The notes below the pieces were generated by a model, which saw only the letters and a program-made list of their open reading frames with translations, was not told the origin of the DNA and did no database searches. From Rhodocyclaceae bacterium (lineage in GTDB: Bacteria; Pseudomonadota; Gammaproteobacteria; Burkholderiales; Rhodocyclaceae): a stretch of DNA of 64,000 nucleotides. The DNA is taken from assembly GCA_023230455.1 (NCBI GenBank), contig JALNXH010000010.1, positions 51,922-115,921 of the forward strand, in the 5' to 3' direction. Positions 49,512 through 58,389 of the stretch are shown piece after piece (the stretch's first letter is position 1; each line of letters starts with the position of its first letter). A program made the translations under genes and the position numbers.

Positions 49512-52500
49512 ATGCTGACCAAAATCATCGACTGGTCGAGCCGGAACCGCTTTCTGGTGCTGCTCGCCACCCTGTTCGTCGCCGCCGCCGGCATCTATGC
49601 GGTGCTGAAGACGCCGATCGATGCGCTGCCCGATCTCTCTGACGTGCAGGTCATCGTCTATACCGAGTATCCGGGCCAGGCGCCGCAGGTGGTGGAGGAT
49701 CAGGTGACCTATCCGCTCACCACGGCCATGCTCTCGGTGCCGAAATCCAAGGTGGTGCGCGGCTTCTCGTTCTTCGGCGCCTCCTTCGTCTACATCATTT
49801 TCGAGGACGGTACCGACATCTACTGGGCGCGCTCGCGGGTGCTGGAATATCTCAACTTCGCTTCCGGGCGCATGCCGAAGGGCGTCAATCCTTCGCTCGG
49901 CCCGGATGCCACCGGCGTCGGTTGGGTGTATCAGTACGTACTGCTGGCCAAGGACAAAACGTTGGCCGAGTTGCGCACGTTGCAGGACTGGTATTTGCGT
50001 TATCAGCTGACCAAGGCGCAGGGTGTGGCCGAGGTGGCCTCGATCGGCGGCTTCGTGCAGACTTATCAGGTCACCGTCGATCCGGTGAAACTGCGCGCCT
50101 ACGGCATTCCGCTCTCCGGAGTGTCGCGGGCGATTCGCGAATCGAACCGCGACGTCGGCGGCCGCGTGGTGGAGATGGCCGAGACCGAATACATGGTGCG
50201 CGGCAAGGGCTACCTGCGCGGTATCGGCGACATCGAAAACCTGGGGGTCAAGAGCGACAACGGCACCCCGGTGCTGATCCGCGACATCGCCCGCGTAGAG
50301 ATCGTCCCCGACGAGCGGCGCGGCGTGACCGAACTCAATGGCGAAGGTGAGGTCGTTTCCGGCATCGCCATGGCCCGCTACGGCCAGAACGCGCTCGATG
50401 TGATCCACAGCCTGAAGGCCAAGCTAGGCGAACTCAGCGCCGGCCTCCCCGCTGGCGTCAGCGTCGAGGCGGTCTACGACCGCTCCGAGCTGATCCATCG
50501 CGCCATCGCAACGCTGAAGCGCACGCTGCTGGAGGAGAGCCTGATCGTTGCCGCGGTCTGCGTCGTGTTCCTGCTGCATGTACGCAGTGCGCTGGTGGCG
50601 ATTCTGATGCTGCCGGTCGGTGTGCTGATCGCCTTCATCGCCATGCGTCTGCTGGGCATGAACTCCAATCTGATGAGTCTGGGCGGCATCGCCATCGCCA
50701 TTGGTGCGATGGTCGATGCCGCCATCGTGATGATCGAGAACGCGCACAAGCATCTGGAACGCTTGCCGCAGAGCCACAGCCAGACCGAGCGGGGAGAGGC
50801 GATGATCGCGGCGTGCAAGGAGGTCGGGCCGGCGCTATTCTTCTCACTGTTGATCATCACCGTCTCCTTCCTGCCGGTGTTCACGCTGGAATCGCAGGAA
50901 GGGCGGATGTTCTCGCCGCTGGCCTTCACCAAGACCTTCGCCATGGCCGGCGCCGCACTGCTTTCGGTGACGCTGGTGCCGGTGCTGATGCTGTTGTTCG
51001 TTCGCGGCAAAATCATGCCGGAGGCGCGGAATCCGGTGAACCGCTTTCTGATTTGGAGCTACCGGCCGGTCATCGCCGCAGTTATGCGTCGCAAGAAGAC
51101 CACGCTCGCCCTGGCGTTTCTGGCCATGCTGGTCTCGCTCTATCCGGCGTCAAAGTTGGGCAGCGAATTCATGCCGACGTTGAACGAGGGAACGCTGCTG
51201 TACATGCCGGCTTCGCTGCCCGGGATGTCGATCACCAAGGCGGCGGAGTTGCTACAGACGCAGAACAAGATCATCAAGAGCTTCCCCGAAGTGAGTTCGG
51301 TCTGGGGCAAGGCCGGACGCGCCAACACCGCCACCGATCCGGCACCGACAGAGATGTTCGAGACGGTGATCAATCTGAAACCCGAATCCGAATGGCGGCC
51401 GGGCATGACCATGGACACGCTGATTGCCGAGCTTGACCGGGCTTTGCAATTCCCCGGCATTTCCAACGCCTGGACCATGCCGATCAAGGCCCGTCTCGAC
51501 ATGCTCGCCACCGGTATCCGCACGCCGATCGGCATCAAGGTGTTCGGCAAGGACCTGGGCGAAATGGAAAAACTGGCCAAGCAGATCGAGGCGGTGGTAA
51601 AGCAGGTACCGGGCACTACCTCCGCCTTCGCCGAACGCATCACCGGCGGCTACTACCTCAACATCGAGCCGGACCGCGAACAGCTTGCCCGCTACGGGCT
51701 GTCCGTCGGCGATGTGCAGGAAGTGATCGGCACTGCCCTCGGCGGCGAGATGGTGACCACCACCGTCGAAGGCCGCGAGCGTTTTGGCGTCACCGTGCGC
51801 TATCCGCGCGAGCTGCGCGCCGATCCGCAGCAGATCGCCCGCGAGGTGCTGGTGCCGACCATGGGTGGCGCGATGGTTCCGCTCGGTCAGGTGGCGCGGG
51901 TCGAGGTGACCAAGGGCACGCCGGGTATCCGTACCGAAAACGCGTTGCTCTCCGCCTATATCTTCGTCGACATCCGCGACCGCGACATCGGTGGCTATGT
52001 CGCCGCGGCGCGCGCGGCGGTCAATCGCCAAGTCAAGTTTCCGCCCGGCTACTACGTTACCTGGAGCGGACAGTTCGAATACATGGAACGGGCGGTGGAG
52101 AAGATGAAGGTGGTTATCCCGCTGACCCTGCTGGCCATCTTCCTGCTCCTCTACCTCAACTTCAAGCGTCTGACCGAGACCCTCATCGTGATGCTCTCGG
52201 TACCCTTCGCGCTGGTCGGCGGCATCTGGCTGATGTGGGCGCTGCACTACAACATGTCGGTGGCGGTGGCGGTCGGTTTCATCGCGCTGGCCGGAGTGGC
52301 CGCGGAAACCGGGGTGGTGATGCTGATCTATCTCGACCATGCCTGGGAACAGGCACGAACCCGCTGCCGCGAGGAGCGCCGCGCCGCGACTCCGGGCGAC
52401 CTGTACGCCGCGGTGATGGAAGGCGCGGTGGAGCGCGTACGGCCGAAGATGATGACCGTGGTGGCGATCATGGCCGGCCTGCTGCCGATCATGTGGGGCA

Positions 52501-52655
52501 GCGGCACCGGTTCCGAAGTGATGAGCCGCATTGCCGCGCCGATGGTCGGCGGCATGGTGTCCTCGACGCTGCTGACCCTGGTGGTGATTCCGGCGCTTTA
52601 CGCGCTGATCAAGCAGTGGCAGCTGGGACGCGGCGCTGAGCGTCAGGTGAACTGA
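49512..52655 (+). CDS. cusA: Copper/silver RND efflux pump CusA
   Basis: CusA is the proton-driven inner-membrane pump of the heavy-metal RND class. The 1047-residue length is exact for the family. Signatures include DALPDLSDVQVIVYTEYPGQAPQVVEDQVTYPLTTAML, the TM4 block GGIAIAIGAMVDAAIVMIENAHKHLE with Asp/Glu proton residues, LAFTKTFAMAGAALLSVTLVPVL, and Met-rich metal-path candidates near SEFMPTLNEGTLLYMPASLPGMS and NAWTMPIKARLDM. The 73 bases to the convergent next gene show no clear terminator. Confidence 0.96.
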   Translation: MLTKIIDWSSRNRFLVLLATLFVAAAGIYAVLKTPIDALPDLSDVQVIVYTEYPGQAPQVVEDQVTYPLTTAMLSVPKSKVVRGFSFFGASFVYIIFEDGTDIYWARSRVLEYLNFASGRMPKGVNPSLGPDATGVGWVYQYVLLAKDKTLAELRTLQDWYLRYQLTKAQGVAEVASIGGFVQTYQVTVDPVKLRAYGIPLSGVSRAIRESNRDVGGRVVEMAETEYMVRGKGYLRGIGDIENLGVKSDNGTPVLIRDIARVEIVPDERRGVTELNGEGEVVSGIAMARYGQNALDVIHSLKAKLGELSAGLPAGVSVEAVYDRSELIHRAIATLKRTLLEESLIVAAVCVVFLLHVRSALVAILMLPVGVLIAFIAMRLLGMNSNLMSLGGIAIAIGAMVDAAIVMIENAHKHLERLPQSHSQTERGEAMIAACKEVGPALFFSLLIITVSFLPVFTLESQEGRMFSPLAFTKTFAMAGAALLSVTLVPVLMLLFVRGKIMPEARNPVNRFLIWSYRPVIAAVMRRKKTTLALAFLAMLVSLYPASKLGSEFMPTLNEGTLLYMPASLPGMSITKAAELLQTQNKIIKSFPEVSSVWGKAGRANTATDPAPTEMFETVINLKPESEWRPGMTMDTLIAELDRALQFPGISNAWTMPIKARLDMLATGIRTPIGIKVFGKDLGEMEKLAKQIEAVVKQVPGTTSAFAERITGGYYLNIEPDREQLARYGLSVGDVQEVIGTALGGEMVTTTVEGRERFGVTVRYPRELRADPQQIAREVLVPTMGGAMVPLGQVARVEVTKGTPGIRTENALLSAYIFVDIRDRDIGGYVAAARAAVNRQVKFPPGYYVTWSGQFEYMERAVEKMKVVIPLTLLAIFLLLYLNFKRLTETLIVMLSVPFALVGGIWLMWALHYNMSVAVAVGFIALAGVAAETGVVMLIYLDHAWEQARTRCREERRAATPGDLYAAVMEGAVERVRPKMMTVVAIMAGLLPIMWGSGTGSEVMSRIAAPMVGGMVSSTLLTLVVIPALYALIKQWQLGRGAERQVN

Positions 52656-52728
52656 ACGATCTCCAACTCCTTCCCAGCGGGATGGGGCGACCGATTGGCG
52701 GCCTCGTGAATAAATAAGGTCGTTACGT

Positions 52729-53346
52729 TTAGCGGGCGGGTTCGATCACCTGCGGCCCCCATCCCCAGTTTTTCTCCCAGGCCCCACGAACCATATTCGG
52801 GTATTCGGCCTGCCCCAGGCTTCCGTTGTAGCGTCCTAGGGCACGGAACAGGTCGCCGTTCTCGATGTCCAGGTAGTGCCGCAGAATGGTGCAGCCGTAG
52901 CGCAGGTTGGTTCGCATTTCGAACAAGTTGTCGTCCGGGCGCCCGATCAGCCCGATCCAGAACGGCATGACTTGCATGTAGCCGCGGGCGCCGGCGCCGG
53001 ATACGGCGTATTTCCGAAAACCGCTTTCCACCTGGATCAGGCCCAACACCAGCTGCGGGTCGAGGCCGGCGCGGGTGGCTTCGTAATGCACCGAGCGCAG
53101 GAAATCGAGGCGATAGTCCCGTTCGGGGAGCCGTTTGGCAAGACGTTCGGACATGGCGTCGAGCCAGTTAACGGCATCCAGCGGATCCTTGAAGGAGCTC
53201 TGCGGCGGTTTCTGGTCGGCGATGATGCGCGAAAGGGCCGCCTGGACGCTGGCTGCGAGCGGTTCATATTTCTGGGCGCCGGCCTGGGCCGCAGCGGCCC
53301 AGGCGGCAAGCAGGCAGAGAAGGAGCAGGCGCCCGCTCAGGCACAT
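52729..53346 (-). CDS. Lytic transglycosylase (SLT domain)
   Basis: This enzyme cleaves peptidoglycan glycan strands. The 205-residue product has a signal peptide (MCLSGRLLLLCLLAAWAAAAQAGA) and a Slt70-type domain with catalytic Glu in LVLGLIQVESGFRKYAVSGAGARGYMQVMPFWI and the ending block GCTILRHYLDIENGDLFRALGRYNGSLG. It lies downstream of proS on the same strand and overlaps it by 10 bases, so the two are co-transcribed, an arrangement seen in related betaproteobacteria. Confidence 0.92.
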   Translation of the reverse strand: MCLSGRLLLLCLLAAWAAAAQAGAQKYEPLAASVQAALSRIIADQKPPQSSFKDPLDAVNWLDAMSERLAKRLPERDYRLDFLRSVHYEATRAGLDPQLVLGLIQVESGFRKYAVSGAGARGYMQVMPFWIGLIGRPDDNLFEMRTNLRYGCTILRHYLDIENGDLFRALGRYNGSLGQAEYPNMVRGAWEKNWGWGPQVIEPAR

Positions 53347-55061
53347 CGGCGCTTTTGCAAATGTGCCATTGCGGTGCCTGCGGTGACCAAGGTGGCTTCG
53401 GCCTCGCAGCGACCCTTGTATTCGATCATGCCTTCCTTCAGTCCGCGTTCGCCGACCACGAAGCGGTGCGGGACGCCGACCAACTCCCAGTCGGCGAACA
53501 TGCTGCCGGGACGTTCGTCGCGGTCGTCGAGAATAGCGTCGATGCCGGCCCCGAGCAGTTCGGCGAGCAGGCGATCCGCCGCGTCACGTACGGCTTCCGA
53601 TTTGGCATAGCCCATCGGGACGATGACGACTTCGAACGGGGCGATACTGGGCGGGAAGACGATGCCCTTTGCGTCGTGGCTCTGTTCGATGGCGGCGCCG
53701 ACGATGCGGGAGACGCCGATGCCGTAACAGCCCATCTCCATGACCTGCTCTTTGCCGGTCTCATCAAGGAACTTGCAATTGAGCGCTTCTGCGTATTTGG
53801 TGCGCAACTGGAAAATGTGGCCGACTTCGATGCCGCGGCACAGCGCCAGACGGCCTTTGCCGTCGGGCGACGGGTCGCCTTCGACGACGTTGCGGATATC
53901 CGCCACCTGGGTTGGCTCGGGCAGATCGCGGCTCCAGTTGACGCCGGTCAGGTGGAAGCCGGCTTCGTTGGCGCCGCAGACGAAATTGTCCATCGGCGCG
54001 ACGCTGCGATCGGCGACGATCAGCGCGTTTGTCACTCCAACCGGGCCGATATAACCCGGACGGCAACCCAGAGCGGCTTCGACTTCCTCGTCGCGGGCGA
54101 AGCGGAATTCGCCGATGATCTTCTGCGCCTTGATCTCGTTGAGTTCGTGATCGCCGCGCAACAGCAGCAGTGCGAAACGCCCCGGCGCGGCGTCGGCCAG
54201 TTCGGTGCGGATGACGGCAATGGCTTTAACGGTGCGCTGAACGGTGGAGGCGAGGAAGTCAGCTACGTCTTGACACCTGATCTTGCCCGGCGTGGATTTC
54301 TTTTCCATGGTTTCCATCGCCGCGCCACGTGCCGCCATCGGTGCCAGCGCCTCGGCAAGTTCGACGTTGGCGGCATAGTCAGAGTCGGGACAATAGGCGA
54401 TGGCGTCTTCGCCGGTTTCGGCAATGACGTGAAATTCATGCGATCCGGTGCCGCCGATGGCGCCGGTGTCGGCGGCCACCGCGCGGAATTTCAAGCCCAG
54501 CCGGGTGAATATGCGGCTGTAGGTTTCGTACATGTTGCGGTATTCGCGTTCCAGGTCGGCATAGCCGGTATGGAAGGAGTAACCGTCCTTCATCAGAAAT
54601 TCGCGTCCGCGCATGACGCCGAAGCGGGGGCGGATTTCGTCGCGGAATTTGGTCTGGATCTGGTAGAAGTGGCGCGGCAACTGGCGGTAGCTGCGGACTT
54701 CCTTGCGAACGAAATCGGTAACGACTTCTTCGTGTGTGGGGCCGATGACGAAATCGCGCTGGTGGCGGTCCTTGAAGCGCAGCAACTCCGGTCCGTACTT
54801 GGGGCCGCGGCCGGATTCTTCCCACAACTCGAAGGGTTGCACGGCAGGCATCAGCATTTCCAAGGCGCCGGCCCGGTTCATTTCTTCGCGGACTATATTT
54901 TCCACCTTGCGCAGGATGCGCAGGCCGAGCGGGGTCCAGGTGTAGATTCCGCCGGCCAGGCGGCGGATCATGCCGGCCCGCATCATCAGCTTGTGGGAGA
55001 CGATTTCCGCGTCGGACGGGGCTTCCTTCAAGGTAGCGATAAAGAATTGGCTGGCACGCAT
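53337..55061 (-). CDS. proS: Prolyl-tRNA synthetase
   Basis: ProS charges tRNA-Pro. ATG 55061 gives MRASQFFIATLKEAPSDAEIVSHKLMMRAGMIRR, the standard start, although the frame extends further; 574 residues, the bacterial long type. Class II motifs are present (motif 2: YQIQTKFRDEIRPRFGVMRGREFLMKDGYSFH; motif 3 within GIGVSRIVGAAIEQ). An editing domain is inserted (ADTGAIGGTGSHEF ... VKAIAVIRTELADAAPGRFALLLLRGDHELNEIKA). It is divergent from rppH across 108 bases. Confidence 0.97.
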   Translation of the reverse strand: MRASQFFIATLKEAPSDAEIVSHKLMMRAGMIRRLAGGIYTWTPLGLRILRKVENIVREEMNRAGALEMLMPAVQPFELWEESGRGPKYGPELLRFKDRHQRDFVIGPTHEEVVTDFVRKEVRSYRQLPRHFYQIQTKFRDEIRPRFGVMRGREFLMKDGYSFHTGYADLEREYRNMYETYSRIFTRLGLKFRAVAADTGAIGGTGSHEFHVIAETGEDAIAYCPDSDYAANVELAEALAPMAARGAAMETMEKKSTPGKIRCQDVADFLASTVQRTVKAIAVIRTELADAAPGRFALLLLRGDHELNEIKAQKIIGEFRFARDEEVEAALGCRPGYIGPVGVTNALIVADRSVAPMDNFVCGANEAGFHLTGVNWSRDLPEPTQVADIRNVVEGDPSPDGKGRLALCRGIEVGHIFQLRTKYAEALNCKFLDETGKEQVMEMGCYGIGVSRIVGAAIEQSHDAKGIVFPPSIAPFEVVIVPMGYAKSEAVRDAADRLLAELLGAGIDAILDDRDERPGSMFADWELVGVPHRFVVGERGLKEGMIEYKGRCEAEATLVTAGTAMAHLQKRRCA

Positions 55062-55169
55062 GGGATGCTCGGAGGGGGGAAAAGGGCTGATTTTACTGAA
55101 CCGGGCCGGCTTTCCACGCCCGGTCAATTGTGAAAGAATTCTCCGCAGTCCAATTATTGAAAGTTCATC

Positions 55170-55694
55170 ATGCTCGACCGGGAAGGCTATCGCCCGAACG
55201 TCGGCATCGTGCTGGCCAACAGTCATAACCAAGTTTTCTGGGGTAAGCGAATACGCGAACATTCCTGGCAGTTTCCCCAAGGGGGAATCAAGAAGGGCGA
55301 AACACCCGAGCAGGCGATGTATCGTGAACTCCAGGAAGAGGTGGGGCTAAGGCCTGAACATGTCCGAATCCTAGGCCGCACTCGTGACTGGCTGCGCTAC
55401 GACGTACCGAAACAGTGGATTCGGCGCGAGTGGCGCAGCACTTACAAGGGGCAGAAACAGATATGGTTCCTGCTGCGTTTGGTTGGGCGCGATACCGATG
55501 TTTCGCTGCGAGCCAGCGATCATCCGGAGTTCGACGCTTGGCGTTGGAACGACTACTGGGTTCCCTTGGAGGCGGTGATTGAGTTCAAAAGGCAGGTTTA
55601 CGCCCGCGCTTTGACCGAACTTTCCCGCCATCTCTTTATCGATCCGGCGGATCGCGTGCCGCGCTGGAGTTTCCCGCAGTTGGCAGAGCAATGA
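55170..55694 (+). CDS. rppH: RNA pyrophosphohydrolase RppH
   Basis: RppH removes pyrophosphate from mRNA 5' ends and starts decay. The 174 residues begin MLDREGYRPNVGIVLANSHNQVFWGKRIREHSWQFPQGGI, with the Nudix box GGIKKGETPEQAMYRELQEEVGL intact and YKGQKQIWFLLRLVG following. It overlaps the CNP1-like gene by 4 bases (ATGA). Confidence 0.96.
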   Translation: MLDREGYRPNVGIVLANSHNQVFWGKRIREHSWQFPQGGIKKGETPEQAMYRELQEEVGLRPEHVRILGRTRDWLRYDVPKQWIRREWRSTYKGQKQIWFLLRLVGRDTDVSLRASDHPEFDAWRWNDYWVPLEAVIEFKRQVYARALTELSRHLFIDPADRVPRWSFPQLAEQ

Positions 55695-56230
55695 ATCGGT
55701 CAACGTTGGCAAGAGCGGTTGCGGCGTGGCTGTGCATGGTTGTGGCCGGCGGAGGGCATGCGCAGCGGATATATGACGACGACGGCGACGAGGTGGTGAC
55801 ACGAAAGGAGAGGCCGCTCGAGTTGCCAGGCGTCCCGGTTGAAGCAAACCTCCTGGAATTCGATGCTGGTCGGACCACCCAGAATCGGTTTTTTATCGAC
55901 GGCAATTCAATCGCGGTCGGCGAGGATGACGAGGTTCGCTACATTGCGGTCGTAAAAACTCAGGGCGGCGCGACAAACGTGAGCTACGAAGGGATCCGCT
56001 GCGGTACCCGCCAGTTCAAGGTGTATTACTTTGGCCGTAGCGACGGAACGTGGGTAAAACCTCGGTCGAGCGGATGGTCGTTGATCGAGAAACAGGCCCT
56101 CAATCCGCATCGACAAATACTTTACCGCGACGTATTTTGCGCTTTGGAGACCGTCGGAAAACCGGAACAAATGCGCCATGCCCTGCGTCGGCTGCGGCCT
56201 TCAACCAGTTCCGGGGAGGCGTTGAAATGA
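55691..56230 (+). CDS. CNP1-like family secreted protein
   Basis: The 179-residue product has a signal peptide (ARAVAAWLCMVVAGGGHAQ) and matches my knowledge of the CNP1-like family (PF08750) in betaproteobacteria: an acidic start of the mature part (YDDDGDEVVTRKERPLELPG), NRFFIDGNSIAVGEDDEVRYIAVVKTQGGATNVSYEGIRC and FKVYYFGRSDGTWVKPRSSGW. Two Cys (IRCGT, VFCALE) may form a disulfide. Function is unknown. It is translationally coupled to rppH and coq7 by ATGA overlaps on both sides. Confidence 0.82.
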   Translation: MNRSTLARAVAAWLCMVVAGGGHAQRIYDDDGDEVVTRKERPLELPGVPVEANLLEFDAGRTTQNRFFIDGNSIAVGEDDEVRYIAVVKTQGGATNVSYEGIRCGTRQFKVYYFGRSDGTWVKPRSSGWSLIEKQALNPHRQILYRDVFCALETVGKPEQMRHALRRLRPSTSSGEALK

Positions 56231-56847
56231 TTGATGGTTTGATCGTCGAATTCGATAAGGCGCTGCGTACGCTCTTTGCGGCTGCGCCAACGGCGCGCCC
56301 GCGTCCGGGTAGCCAACGGCTGGAAGCCGAGTTGTCGGAATCGGAGAGAAACCATACGGCGGCCTTGATGCGGGTGAACCATTGCGGCGAGGTATGTGCC
56401 CAGGCGCTGTATCAGGGGCAGGCCCTGACTTCGCGCAATGCTTCGGTTCGCGACGCGATGGAAACGGCCGCCTGGGAGGAAACCGAGCACTTGAACTGGA
56501 CCGAGCAGCGTATAGCCGAACTGGGAGGGCGCAAAAGCCTGTTCAACCCGGTCTGGTATCTCGGTGCGTTGTCGATCGGTTTGGTGGCCGGGGCGATGGG
56601 TGATGCATGGAATCTCGGTTTTCTCGTTGAAACCGAGCGCCAGGTCGAGCGGCATCTGCAAGGCCATCTCGACCGGATCAGTTCGAATGACGAACGTACC
56701 CGAGCCATCCTTGAGCAGATGCGGGCCGACGAGATCGGCCACGCCAAGGCTGCGCTAGACGCCGGCGCACACGAACTGCCGCTACCCGTCAAGGCGGCGA
56801 TGCGCTTGGCGTCGAAGGTAATGACGCAGACCGCGTATTACCTGTAA
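56227..56847 (+). CDS. coq7: Demethoxyubiquinone hydroxylase Coq7
   Basis: Coq7 performs the last hydroxylation in ubiquinone synthesis at a di-iron site. ATG 56227 with GGGGAGG ahead gives 206 residues. The iron ligands are visible in NHCGEVCAQALYQGQ, AAWEETEHLNWTEQR, ETERQVERHLQGHLD and RADEIGHAKAALDAGA. Its start overlaps the CNP1-like stop by 4 bases; it converges on the OsmC-like gene 3 bases away. Confidence 0.95.
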   Translation: MIDGLIVEFDKALRTLFAAAPTARPRPGSQRLEAELSESERNHTAALMRVNHCGEVCAQALYQGQALTSRNASVRDAMETAAWEETEHLNWTEQRIAELGGRKSLFNPVWYLGALSIGLVAGAMGDAWNLGFLVETERQVERHLQGHLDRISSNDERTRAILEQMRADEIGHAKAALDAGAHELPLPVKAAMRLASKVMTQTAYYL

Positions 56848-56850
56848 CCC

Positions 56851-57267
56851 TTACGCGGCGATAATTTCCCAAGAATGAGTGATTTCGGCGGTTTTGCCCA
56901 ACATAATTGACGCCGAACAGTACTTTTCAGATGACAGCTTGATTGCTCGCTCGACGCTTTCCGGTTTGAGGTTTTTGCCTGAGACCAGGAAATGCATGTG
57001 AATTTTGGAAAAAACCTTGGGGTCGGTTTCCGCGCGCTCGGCAGTCAACTTTACTTCGCAGTCGCTGACCTCCTGACGGCTGCGCTTGAGAATCAACACG
57101 ATGTCGAATGCGGTACATCCGCCGGTTCCCGCCAACACCGTTTCCATCGGACGGGGCGCCAGATTCCGGCCCCCGGCTTCAGGAGCCCCGTCCATGGCGA
57201 TCAAGTGCCCGCTTCCCGTTTCAGCAATAAAGCTCATGCCATCGTGCCAACGTACCGTGCATTCCAT
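56851..57267 (-). CDS. OsmC/YhfA-like family protein
   Basis: OsmC-type proteins reduce organic peroxides with a Cys pair. I use ATG 57267 (138 residues); a TTG at 57279 would add four. The first conserved Cys is in PMETVLAGTGGCTAFDIVLILKR and the second in SSEKYCSASIMLGKTAEITHSWEI, with the beta-rich IHMHFLVSGKNLKPESVERAIKL between. The pattern fits the YhfA branch, often found near coq7 in betaproteobacteria. Confidence 0.88.
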   Translation of the reverse strand: MECTVRWHDGMSFIAETGSGHLIAMDGAPEAGGRNLAPRPMETVLAGTGGCTAFDIVLILKRSRQEVSDCEVKLTAERAETDPKVFSKIHMHFLVSGKNLKPESVERAIKLSSEKYCSASIMLGKTAEITHSWEIIAA

Positions 57268-57364
57268 GGGGAAATCCAATTTCGTTGCTGGGAAGAAGAT
57301 TCTAGCGGCGGTCGGTAAGCCTGTCAGGCGGCGGCACTCTCAAAAGGGGAAAGTAAGCTTTGGT

Positions 57365-57394
57365 TTGACATTGAATCCTTCCTTGCAATAGAAT
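57365..57394 (+). promoter_or_regulatory. Sigma-70 promoter of rplM-rpsI
   Basis: TTGACA (57365-57370), an 18-base spacer and TAGAAT (57389-57394) lie 53 bases ahead of the rplM start codon. Confidence 0.85.
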
Positions 57395-57446
57395 CCGCGG
57401 CTTTCCGAAATTCGCCTGCAAAGGCGCCAAGACAGAGGGATACCTC

Positions 57447-57875
57447 ATGAAAACGTTTTCTGCCAAGCCGCACGAGGTCAAGCGGGACTGGTTCGTCGTT
57501 GATGCGACGGACAAGGTTCTGGGCCGGCTGGCCGCTGAAATCGCTCGCCGCCTGCGGGGCAAGCACAAGACTGAATACACGCCCCACGTCGATACGGGTG
57601 ACTATATTGTTGTCGTCAATGTTGAGAAGCTGCGTGTAACGGGCGCCAAAGCCGAAGACAAGAAGTATTTCCGTCACTCTGGCTACCCGGGCGGTATTTA
57701 CGAAACCAACTTCACCAAGCTACAGCAGCGCTTCCCCGGCCGGATTCTAGAAAAGGCCGTAAAGGGCATGCTGCCGAAGGGCCCCCTGGGTTACGCGATG
57801 TTGAAGAAAATGAAGTGCTACTCCGGCGTCCAGCACCCCCATTCGGCCCAGCAGCCGAAGGCGCTCGACATCTAA
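57447..57875 (+). CDS. rplM: Ribosomal protein L13 (uL13)
   Basis: This is a large-subunit ribosomal protein. The 142 residues match L13 along the whole length: MKTFSAKPHEVKRDWFVVDATDKVLGRLAAEIARRLRGKHKTEYTPHVDTGDY, YFRHSGYPGG and GMLPKGPLGYAMLKKMKCYSG. Even in this highly expressed gene a Leu-Gln pair is written CTA-CAG (57720). rpsI follows after 14 bases. Confidence 0.99.
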   Translation: MKTFSAKPHEVKRDWFVVDATDKVLGRLAAEIARRLRGKHKTEYTPHVDTGDYIVVVNVEKLRVTGAKAEDKKYFRHSGYPGGIYETNFTKLQQRFPGRILEKAVKGMLPKGPLGYAMLKKMKCYSGVQHPHSAQQPKALDI

Positions 57876-57889
57876 GCTAAGGAATCAGA

Positions 57890-58282
57890 ATGGCTACCAA
57901 CTATTTTTACGGAACCGGCCGTCGCAAGACAGCAGTTGCTCGCGTGTTCCTGAAACCCGGTTCCGGCAAGTTCATGGTCAACGACAAGCCGGTCGATGAG
58001 TTTTTCTCCCGTGAAACTGGTCGCATGATCGTGCGTCAGCCACTCGAACTGGTTCAGCATTTGAGCACCTTCGACATCATGGTGAACGTTATCGGCGGTG
58101 GCGAGTCTGGCCAAGCCGGGGCAGTGCGCCATGGCATCACCCGTGCGCTGATCGAGTACGATGCGGCGCTGAAGCCGCCCCTTTCACAGGCTGGTTTTGT
58201 GACCCGCGATGCACGCGAGGTAGAGCGTAAGAAGGTTGGTTTCCACAAGGCGCGGCGTCGTAAGCAGTTCTCCAAGCGCTGA
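57890..58282 (+). CDS. rpsI: Ribosomal protein S9 (uS9)
   Basis: This is a small-subunit ribosomal protein of 130 residues: NYFYGTGRRKTAVARVFLKPGSGKFMVNDKPVDEFF at the start, GGGESGQAGAVRHGITRALIEYD in the middle and the basic tail RKKVGFHKARRRKQFSKR that reaches the P-site tRNA. It is in an operon with rplM and is followed by a strong terminator. Confidence 0.99.
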   Translation: MATNYFYGTGRRKTAVARVFLKPGSGKFMVNDKPVDEFFSRETGRMIVRQPLELVQHLSTFDIMVNVIGGGESGQAGAVRHGITRALIEYDAALKPPLSQAGFVTRDAREVERKKVGFHKARRRKQFSKR

Positions 58283-58300
58283 TATATCAGCGTCGCCCAG

Positions 58301-58328
58301 AAAAAAGCCGCCCGAGGGCGGCTTTTTT
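58301..58328. terminator. Terminator after rpsI
   Basis: GCCGCC and GGCGGC pair around a CGAG loop, flanked by six A on one side and six T on the other, so it could act on both strands. Confidence 0.93.
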
Positions 58329-58389
58329 CGTCTGTAGCGTGGGTGGATTATCATTGACCGCAAAGTTAATGCTGAAAGGAGTGGGGCGG

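Noticed and set aside
54528..54533. CTACAG in proS as another CTGCAG substitute
   Set aside because: On the coding strand the frame reads Tyr-Ser (TAC-AGC), so CTGCAG was never an option; a similar case is 61313 in the M23 gene.
53355..55133. Plus-strand open frame (592 codons) opposite proS
   Set aside because: Antisense of a clear prolyl-tRNA synthetase; no domain and no ribosome site.
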